64,000 nt of DNA, taken from Mycolicibacterium lutetiense (GTDB taxonomy: Bacteria > Actinomycetota > Actinomycetes > Mycobacteriales > Mycobacteriaceae). The position numbers and the translations under genes were made by a program. A model generated the notes under the pieces. That model worked only from the letters and a program-made list of their open reading frames with translations. It was not told the origin of the DNA and ran no database searches. The DNA lies in assembly GCF_017876775.1 (NCBI RefSeq), contig NZ_JAGIOP010000002.1, positions 2,666,001 to 2,730,000 on the forward strand. The letters run 5' to 3'. Of this stretch, positions 38,843-45,398 are shown piece by piece; within the stretch, counting starts at the first letter, position 1, and each line of letters starts with the position of its first letter.

Positions 38843-39973
38843 TCAGAAGACGTCGAGCCCGGTCTCGATCGGATTGTGCGATGCGACATCGGTGTGCGAC
38901 TGCGACTCGTAGCTGTTGCCCGAGCCCAGCGCCGAGCTGGTGTCGTTGTGCGACCCGAAGGACGTGTCGTTGTGCGACGCGGTGTCGTTGTTCGACGCGA
39001 ACGCGGTGTCGTTGCCCGAGCCGATGTTCGAGGTGTAGCTCGACGAGTTGTCCTCCACGCTGTGCGTGGTCTCGGTCTGGACCGCGGTGCTCACCGAGTT
39101 GTCCTGGGTGTTGCGGCTGCCGTAGTCACCGTCGATGGCGGTCTGGTTGCCGCCGACCGCGGTGGTCGAGGCATCGGTGAGGATGATCGAGCCGGCGTTG
39201 CCGCCGTCGCCACCGGACGCACCACCGCTGCCGATTCCGATCAGGCTGTCACCACCGGACGCGCCACCACCGTGGCCACCGCTCATGTCGACATCGCTGA
39301 TAACCGGGCCGTCGTTGCCGGAGATCAGATCGCCACCGGAGGTCTGCGAGTTGTCTTCGATGTCGTTGTCCTTGCCGACCGCGACGTTGGAGCCGGAGCC
39401 GGCCAGGATGTCGCCGTTGTTCATGGTGTTGCCGTCGCCGAGCACCGCGCCGTCACCGCTGACGATGTCGCCCTTGTTCTCGCCGTCGACCACCACGCCG
39501 CCGTTGGTGGCAGTGTTGGTGCTCTTGTCGCCGAGGGTGATGTCACCGAAGCCCAGGTTGAACGCACCCTGCTGGGCGTTGGCGCCGGCGTCCTGGTTGG
39601 GGCTCATGACCGGCACATTGTTGTGGCTGGCCAGGTCGGTGTCGTTGTTGCTGGCGAACTCGGTGTTGTTGCGGCTGGCCACCTCCGGCGCGAACTGCGT
39701 CTGCGGGGAGAACGGCGAGGCGACCTGGTTCGCGAACTGGCCGGGCAGGCTGTGGTGGTCGGCGACCGCGCGCTGCAGGCCGAGCACCGGGTTGCCGCCA
39801 CCGAGCATGAGACCGGCCGGGGCGGCGGTGGCCGCGACGGCGTGCAGCTGAGCCGCGGTGACGTTCGGCAGGCCGGCGTCACGCAGGCTGCCGTCCGGGT
39901 CGGTGATGAAGGATGCCGCGGAGGCCGGGCTGCGGAACAGGTCGAGGATGAAGTCGATCAGAGAGATTGCCAT
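38843..39973 (-). CDS. iniB: IniB, Asn/Gly/Ser-rich surface-type protein
   Basis: The 376-residue protein has a conserved N-terminal module (MAISLIDFILDLFRSPASAASF, then DPDGSLRDAGLPNVTAAQL, residues 1-50). A low-complexity region follows, full of short Asn/Asp/Ser/Gly repeats such as ASNNDTDLASHNN, SGDGAVLGDGN and GSHNDTSSALGSGN. It corresponds to IniB (Rv0341), first gene of the isoniazid-inducible operon. Its function is unknown. The N-terminal module is shared with the 40258 gene. Confidence 0.92.
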   Translation of the reverse strand: MAISLIDFILDLFRSPASAASFITDPDGSLRDAGLPNVTAAQLHAVAATAAPAGLMLGGGNPVLGLQRAVADHHSLPGQFANQVASPFSPQTQFAPEVASRNNTEFASNNDTDLASHNNVPVMSPNQDAGANAQQGAFNLGFGDITLGDKSTNTATNGGVVVDGENKGDIVSGDGAVLGDGNTMNNGDILAGSGSNVAVGKDNDIEDNSQTSGGDLISGNDGPVISDVDMSGGHGGGASGGDSLIGIGSGGASGGDGGNAGSIILTDASTTAVGGNQTAIDGDYGSRNTQDNSVSTAVQTETTHSVEDNSSSYTSNIGSGNDTAFASNNDTASHNDTSFGSHNDTSSALGSGNSYESQSHTDVASHNPIETGLDVF

Positions 39974-40134
39974 TGCTCCAACCCTTTCGGTTGTTGTCGG
40001 GAAGTTCTTCCGAAGTCCCCCGCCGGGCTGTCCGGCGATCTGAAGACAAATTTATGGGTGCGTGGCTGCGCCGGAAACGGGGTCGATTCCCCTCCCCGTA
40101 TCGCCCCCACCCGGGGTGCGGGGGGTCACCCCAG

Positions 40135-40159
40135 TAGGGGGTTAGGGGATCCATAGGGG
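40135..40159 (+). promoter_or_regulatory. Three TAGGGG direct repeats upstream of iniB
   Basis: TAGGGG occurs at 40135-40140, 40143-40148 and 40154-40159, about 160-190 bp upstream of the iniB ATG. The same hexamer is repeated upstream of the Rv0340-like gene at 40896-40933. Direct repeats suit a MalT/LuxR-STAND activator such as the adjacent Rv0339c-type regulator. This link is inference. Confidence 0.5.
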
Positions 40160-40206
40160 CAGGGCTGGGCAGCCCCAATTTCGTTGGTGTTTCCGCAGGT
40201 GAAACG

Positions 40207-40243
40207 CAATAAGCGCATGACCACATGGGTCATGCGCTTATTG
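40207..40243 (-). terminator. Hairpin terminator after the Rv0340-like gene
   Basis: CAATAAGCGCATGACC (40207-40222) pairs perfectly over 16 bp with 40228-40243, leaving a 5-base loop. The stem base is A/T-rich. It starts 15 bases after the stop codon of the 40258 gene and would separate it from iniB. There is no long U tract. Confidence 0.75.
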
Positions 40244-40257
40244 GAATGCCGGATGAA

Positions 40258-40806
40258 TCAGTCGAAGATGTCGAATCCCGCGCCACTGTCAGTGTGGTGC
40301 TGGTCGTCGACGACCGGGTGGGCCCAATCGGGGGCCGGCGCCGGGTCGATGATGGACGCATCGTCGAGAACAGGCTCGGTGAGCTGCATCGATACCTCGT
40401 CGAGCGGCTGATTCACGAGGCCGCCATCGTCGATGGCCGGTACGGAGGACACCAGCTGGTCCAGGGAGTCCGCCTGATCGATCACCTGGCTCGCCGCCTC
40501 ATCCCAGGCATGGTTGGGGGCGTCGACCGGCACGTGATCGCCGAAGGCGTCGAATGCCGCCGTCGCCGCGCCACTGGCCCAGACGTTGCCGCCCGGGTCG
40601 GCGGTACCGAGGTCACCGAACGCGCCGCCGGTGGCGGCCGTCGACAACGACTCGGATACGACCGGAATCAGATTGTTGACATCCGCGCTGGTCACATCGG
40701 TCAAATGCGCGTCTGCGATGGCCTGCGCCGGGTCGGCGGCATAGTGGGCAGCAGCTTCGGGGTCGCGTACCAGCGACATCACGAAGTCCAGCAATGTATT
40801 CGCCAT
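40258..40806 (-). CDS. Rv0340-like protein with an IniB-type N-terminus
   Basis: Starting at MANTLLDFVMSLVRDPEAAAHY with a GGAGGTGG ribosome site, the product has 182 residues (M. tuberculosis Rv0340 has 179). The first 45 residues (LLDFVMSLVRDPEAAAHYAAD...IADAHLTDVTSADV) align with the start of IniB. The rest is acidic and Ala/Asp-rich, ending DSGAGFDIFD, which resembles the IniB end ETGLDVF. It lies directly upstream of iniB. Function unknown; an in-frame start at 40878 was rejected for lack of homology. Confidence 0.85.
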   Translation of the reverse strand: MANTLLDFVMSLVRDPEAAAHYAADPAQAIADAHLTDVTSADVNNLIPVVSESLSTAATGGAFGDLGTADPGGNVWASGAATAAFDAFGDHVPVDAPNHAWDEAASQVIDQADSLDQLVSSVPAIDDGGLVNQPLDEVSMQLTEPVLDDASIIDPAPAPDWAHPVVDDQHHTDSGAGFDIFD

Positions 40807-40895
40807 GCTCCACCTCCTCAACAGTTCGCTTCGAATGTTAGCCAGCTGTGAGAGGGCTGGGATCGGTGCCGAACCCACCCTTGCCCGCCTGCCAT

Positions 40896-40933
40896 TAGGG
40901 GGGTGAACATTAGGGGATTGACGCCACTAGGGG
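40896..40933 (+). promoter_or_regulatory. Three TAGGGG direct repeats between the Rv0340-like and Hsp70-like genes
   Basis: TAGGGG lies at 40896-40901, 40911-40916 and 40928-40933, spaced 15 and 17 bp. The fuller forms ATTAGGGGGG, ATTAGGGGAT and ACTAGGGGAA match GTTAGGGGAT near iniB. The cluster sits in the gap between divergent genes starting at 40806 and 41004 and could serve both. Confidence 0.5.
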
Positions 40934-41003
40934 AACAATGCCGGGCCTTGGCTGCCTCAGCAGTTAGGGTGAGGGTCGGCCGAGACAACAGGAGTGACGC
41001 CTG

Positions 41004-42785
41004 ATGACCGACGCACTGGGCTTGTCGATCGGGATGACCAATCTGGTGGCAGCCCGCGAAGGCCGCCAACCGGTGATCCGCCGATCGATCTTCACGCTGC
41101 ACAACGATCGCGCACCGGACGTAGGCGAGTACACCGGCAGTGGATTGCCGTTGGCCGGCTTCGTAGAGCGAGTGGGCGACCCGGTACCTCTTGTCGCCGC
41201 CGATGGGTCCCAGCACCGCGGTGAACTGGTGCTGGCCGAGGCGCTGGACGTGATGGCCCGCGCCGTCGGCGGCGGTGCACCCGTGGTGATCGCCGTGCCG
41301 GCGCACTGGGGCGCGAGCACCGTCGGCGCATTACGCGGCGCCCTGCGCAACAAGCCCGCGCTGTCGCCCGACGGAGTTCCACCGGGCCTGGTGCCCGACT
41401 CGTTGACCGCGCTGGCGGCGCTGCAGGCCGATCCGGGGTTACCCGCCGACGGCGTTGTGGTGTTGTGCGATTTCGGTGGCAGTGGGACGAGCGTGACACT
41501 GGCCGACGCCGGTGCCAGCTTCGCCACCATCGGGCCGACTGTTCGTTATCCCGAGTTCTCCGGCGACCAGGTCGATCAGGCGTTGCTCAACCATGTGCTC
41601 AGCGGGATCGCGACGGCCGGCGATGCCGACCCGGCGGGCACCGCGGCGGTCGGGTCGCTGGCGAAACTGCGGGCCGAATGCCGGCAGGCCAAGGAGCGGT
41701 TGTCCGCCGACACCGCGACGGCGATTCCCACCGATCTGCCCGGGTTCAACGCCGACGTCAGGATCACCCGGCCGGAACTAGAGCAGCTCATGTCCGCGCC
41801 TCTGGCCGGCCTGCTGGATGTCGTCGAAGACACGTTGCAGCGCAACAACATTGCCTTGTCGAGCGTGACCGCGGTCGCCACCGTCGGCGGCGGAGCGGCG
41901 ATCCCCCTGGTGACACAGCGACTGTCCGAACGGTTGCGCGCGCCGGTGGTGACAACGCCGCGACCCCAACTCGATGTGGCGGTGGGGGCCGCTCTCGTCG
42001 CCGAGCGCGTCATCGACGCCGCCGCACCGACCGGTATGGCCCCCGAGGTGGCGGCCGCCGATGCTCCGACCGGCATGGCGCCGACCAGCCTCGGTCCGGC
42101 TGCCTGGGCGGCCGGAGCCACGATGGCGCAGCCGTCGGCCAACGGCGCGGATGCGGGCGCCCTGGCCTGGTCCCAGGACGACGCACCCGGAAATGAACCG
42201 GTGCCCTATGCGGGCGGCGAGTACGAAACCGCGCCGGGCGCGACCGCGGCGCGGCCACAAGTGGCGTTCAGTCATGAAGAAGAGATGTACGACGCCGGGC
42301 CGGCGCCACTGCCCTGGTACAAACGCCCGCCGATTCTGTTCGGAGCGGCCGCCGCGGCGGCGCTGCTGGCCGCCGGCGGTCTCGCCGTCACCTTAACCAG
42401 CTCGGAGGGAGATTCCGGGCCGGTCACCGAAACCAGCACCACATATTCGATGGGCCCCTCCCCGGAAGGTCCACCACCAGAACCGATCACCACCGTGACC
42501 CAGGGACCGAACGGGATCGAGACCACCACGGTCATCGCACCCCCGCCGCCGCCTCCGGAGACGACGACGTCCGCGCCGGAAACCACCACGACGACGAGTC
42601 CGACCACGACGACGACCACCACCACGACAACCACCACGCAGCCGACCACCACGACCACCACTCGCACGACGACGCAACCGCCGACGACCACCACGCAGCC
42701 GCCGACGACGTCAAACCCGCCGACCACCACCCCGCCGCCGGCCACGACCACCGCGGCCGCTGAGGCCCCAGACGGCGAAGCCTAG
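41004..42785 (+). CDS. Membrane-anchored Hsp70-like ATPase with a Thr-rich outer tail
   Basis: The 593-residue protein has an Hsp70/actin-type ATPase: [54 protein letters not shown] and VAVGAALVAE. The peptide-binding domain is absent. After about residue 370 comes an acidic linker, then PLPWYKRPPILFGAAAAAALLAAGGLAV (membrane helix at about 440-460). The outer tail of some 130 residues is made of Thr/Pro. It is clearly homologous to the 33498 protein, sharing [17 protein letters not shown] and VPAHWG segments. It ends 10 bp before the LuxR/STAND regulator, so the two are co-transcribed and may work together. Confidence 0.8.
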   Translation: MTDALGLSIGMTNLVAAREGRQPVIRRSIFTLHNDRAPDVGEYTGSGLPLAGFVERVGDPVPLVAADGSQHRGELVLAEALDVMARAVGGGAPVVIAVPAHWGASTVGALRGALRNKPALSPDGVPPGLVPDSLTALAALQADPGLPADGVVVLCDFGGSGTSVTLADAGASFATIGPTVRYPEFSGDQVDQALLNHVLSGIATAGDADPAGTAAVGSLAKLRAECRQAKERLSADTATAIPTDLPGFNADVRITRPELEQLMSAPLAGLLDVVEDTLQRNNIALSSVTAVATVGGGAAIPLVTQRLSERLRAPVVTTPRPQLDVAVGAALVAERVIDAAAPTGMAPEVAAADAPTGMAPTSLGPAAWAAGATMAQPSANGADAGALAWSQDDAPGNEPVPYAGGEYETAPGATAARPQVAFSHEEEMYDAGPAPLPWYKRPPILFGAAAAAALLAAGGLAVTLTSSEGDSGPVTETSTTYSMGPSPEGPPPEPITTVTQGPNGIETTTVIAPPPPPPETTTSAPETTTTTSPTTTTTTTTTTTTQPTTTTTTRTTTQPPTTTTQPPTTSNPPTTTPPPATTTAAAEAPDGEA

Positions 42786-42795
42786 GCAGACGCTG

Positions 42796-45249
42796 ATGAC
42801 TGCGCCGGAGATCGATGCGGTGCTGGCCAATCCGGCCGACCCGGTGAAGCTGCTGCTGTCCGGCGGCATCGGAACCGGGAAGAGCACGGTGCTCGCCCAG
42901 GTCCGCAGCACCCTGCGTGACGCCGGCCGTACGGTGCTGACCCGTGCACCTCGACCGGGCGACGGGGCCGAGGCGGCGTTCGTCGTCGATGACGCAGACC
43001 AGCTGACTGACACCGAAATCGATTGCCTTGCAGAGAAAGTCGCGGATCTGTCGGCGACTGTGGTGGTGGCCTGTGAGCCGTTGACCCACCGCCCTTCGTT
43101 GCAGGCCCTGGCCACCGCGCTGGAGCGGGAGAACCCGGTGCTGCGACTCGGGCCGTTGCCCGCCACGGAGGTGGGCCGGGTACTGACCACGGCGCTGGGA
43201 TCTCCGGCGACCGTCGAAACCGTGAGATCGGTGCTGGCCGCAACCGCGGGCCTGCCGTTTCTGTTGCGGGCCGCCGCAGACGCGGTCGAGGCGCCGACCG
43301 ACGCGGCGCGGTTCGCACTGTTGCAGCGGTTGCGCCGGGTTGACGACGCCACCCGCGATGCACTGCTGATCCTTTCGCTGAGCCACGATCTCGGCCCCGA
43401 CGACGTCGCGGCGGCACTGCGACTGACCGGCGCCGAGGCGTCGGCCCTGGTGGATCGGGCCCGCGCCGGCGGGCTGGTGGAGCCGTCCCACGACCGGCGG
43501 TTCCTGCGGCTGGTGCATGAATCGCTCGCCCAGATCGCCGGTGCCGCCCGCCATCACGAGATCGAAACCTCCCTGCTCGCTTCGCAACTCGAGCTGTCAA
43601 CGTTGTCCGCCGACCTCGCGGTGCGCCTGGCCGAGCACGGATTGCGCGATGACCGGTTGGCCGAGGCACTGGCCGAACACGCCGCCCACAATCGCGCCCG
43701 GCCGGCGCGGGCGGCCCGGCTCTACCGCGCCGCGGTCACCGCCGGGGCCACCGCGGTGAGCACCCGACTGGCCGATGCACTGGCGCTGGCCGGAGATTGC
43801 ACCACCGCGGCCCGCATGGCCGATGAACTGCTCGGCTCCGAGGACCCGTCCGAACGGGCCACCGCGGTGCGGGTCGCGGCCAGCGTCGCCATGCACGACG
43901 GCGGCGCGGCCCAGGCCGCCGACCTGTTCCGTTGGCTCGGTCCGTATCCCGACACCTTGATCGGCTCGGCCGCTGTGACCTCCTTCCTCGCCGCCGGTGA
44001 TGCCGATGCGGCGCGGGTGGCGTCGCGCTCCGAGGTGGCCGGACCACCTACCTCGACGGCGCGCGCGGCGCGCAGCCTGGCCGAAGGATTGGTGCTGTCG
44101 CTGGATCAGTCGTTCGCGGTGACGGTGGCCCGGTTGGGGCAGGCGGTCACGTCCGAAAATCAGGCCGGTGGCGTCGCCCCCGACACCCCGGCGGCGCTGG
44201 TGACCCTGGCCGCCCTGCACGGCGGCGACTCGGTGCGGGCACGCAGTGTGATCAGCCGCGCGGTGCGGGCCGGCAGCGCGGGCGAGGAGGCGTTCAGTGC
44301 GGCACGCCACCGCCTGCTGTTGGGCTGGGTGAAGATGCAGGACGGCCAGCTCGGCGCGGCCGGCGCGGATGCGGCCGCCGCCGAAGCGGGTGAGGATCTG
44401 CACCGGAGAGACGCGTTGTGGGCCGCGGCGCTGCGTACCGCGATCGCCCGACGCAGCGGGGACAGCGGTGCCGTCCAGAAGCATTGGTATGCCGCGGTCG
44501 AGGTGCTCGCCGAGTATTCGATCGACCTGTTCTCACTGCTGCCGCTGGGTGAGTTGTGGGTGGCCGGCGCCAGGATGCGTCAGGTAGACCGCCTGGAACA
44601 CACGCTGTCCGAGGCGTGGGGCCTGCTTGCCGCGCTGGGCGATCCGGTGTTGTGGTCGGTGCCGCTGCACTGGGCCGGTGTGCACGCCGGGATCCTGGCC
44701 AACTCGCCCGGAGCCGTCGCCCCGCACGGGCAGGCACTCACCGCCGCGGCCGGTCACAGCGCCTTCGCCCGGGCGCTGGCCAATGCCGGGCGCACCTGGC
44801 TGCGGGTGCTGGCCAATCACGTCGACACCGATGAGGTCACGACTGCGGCCCGGGCCCTGGCTCAGTTCGGCCTGACGTGGGACGGCACCCGGCTGGCCAG
44901 CCAGGCCGCACTGCAGACCCCGGATGCCCGGGTGTCCCAGGCAATGTTGCAGTTGGCCCGCGACCTCAAGCAGACCAGCGCGGTCGAGGAGATCGTGTCG
45001 GTGTCGGAGCCTCCGAGCGGGACCGCCTCCCAGGCGACCGCTCCGTCCTCGACCAAGCTGTCCGACCGCGAGCGGGAGGTGGCCGAACTGCTGTTGCTCG
45101 GGATGCCGTATCGCGATATCGGCAGTCAGTTGTTCATCTCGGCGAAGACCGTCGAGCACCATGTGGCCCGGATTCGCCGGCGTCTGGGCGCCGAGTCCCG
45201 CACCGAAATGCTGTCGATGTTGCGGGCGATGCTGGCGCCGCAGAGCTGA
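42796..45249 (+). CDS. iniR: LuxR/STAND-type ATPase regulator, Rv0339c (IniR)-like
   Basis: The 817-residue protein (Rv0339c has 832) has an N-terminal NTPase with Walker A LLLSGGIGTGKSTVLAQV and Walker B AAFVVDDADQL. A MalT-like helical middle follows, then a C-terminal LuxR helix-turn-helix (LSDREREVAELLLLGMPYRDIGSQLF, then AKTVEHHVARIRRRLG). Position between etfD and the Rv0340/iniB genes is the same as in M. tuberculosis, where this gene product has been reported to control iniBAC. The symbol rests on synteny and architecture, not on alignment. Confidence 0.8.
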   Translation: MTAPEIDAVLANPADPVKLLLSGGIGTGKSTVLAQVRSTLRDAGRTVLTRAPRPGDGAEAAFVVDDADQLTDTEIDCLAEKVADLSATVVVACEPLTHRPSLQALATALERENPVLRLGPLPATEVGRVLTTALGSPATVETVRSVLAATAGLPFLLRAAADAVEAPTDAARFALLQRLRRVDDATRDALLILSLSHDLGPDDVAAALRLTGAEASALVDRARAGGLVEPSHDRRFLRLVHESLAQIAGAARHHEIETSLLASQLELSTLSADLAVRLAEHGLRDDRLAEALAEHAAHNRARPARAARLYRAAVTAGATAVSTRLADALALAGDCTTAARMADELLGSEDPSERATAVRVAASVAMHDGGAAQAADLFRWLGPYPDTLIGSAAVTSFLAAGDADAARVASRSEVAGPPTSTARAARSLAEGLVLSLDQSFAVTVARLGQAVTSENQAGGVAPDTPAALVTLAALHGGDSVRARSVISRAVRAGSAGEEAFSAARHRLLLGWVKMQDGQLGAAGADAAAAEAGEDLHRRDALWAAALRTAIARRSGDSGAVQKHWYAAVEVLAEYSIDLFSLLPLGELWVAGARMRQVDRLEHTLSEAWGLLAALGDPVLWSVPLHWAGVHAGILANSPGAVAPHGQALTAAAGHSAFARALANAGRTWLRVLANHVDTDEVTTAARALAQFGLTWDGTRLASQAALQTPDARVSQAMLQLARDLKQTSAVEEIVSVSEPPSGTASQATAPSSTKLSDREREVAELLLLGMPYRDIGSQLFISAKTVEHHVARIRRRLGAESRTEMLSMLRAMLAPQS

Positions 45250-45336
45250 GAGCTATACCACTACACGCCCCAACTTAGGTAAGCCTCGGTAGCGGTAGGA
45301 AACACCTAAATGTCACTATGAGCTGAAGGAAGCTAA

Positions 45337-45377
45337 GTTACCGACGGGTAACCATGCCCAAGTTACCCGCGAGTAAC
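45337..45377. promoter_or_regulatory. Two tandem inverted repeats upstream of etfD
   Basis: GTTACC-GACG-GGTAAC (45337-45352) and AGTTAC-CCGCGA-GTAACT (45361-45378) are similar inverted repeats 25 bp apart, each preceded by AAGTTACC. The second ends about 20 bp before the etfD GTG. They look like operators for a dimeric regulator. Because etfD serves fatty-acid oxidation, an acyl-CoA-responsive repressor is a reasonable guess. Confidence 0.5.
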
Positions 45378-45398
45378 TCGCGAAATGGAGGCGTTTCT

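Larger units (their letters stand above)
39974..40257. other. iniB promoter region
   Basis: These 284 bases hold the control region of iniBAC on the minus strand. They include three TAGGGG copies (40135-40159) and a strong hairpin that ends the upstream gene (40207-40243). No ORF here looks real. I could not assign -35/-10 boxes with confidence. Confidence 0.6.

Noticed and set aside
45275..45293. IdeR (iron box)-like TTAGGTAAGCCT upstream of etfD
   Set aside because: Only the left half resembles the consensus; the right half does not match, so iron control is not supported.
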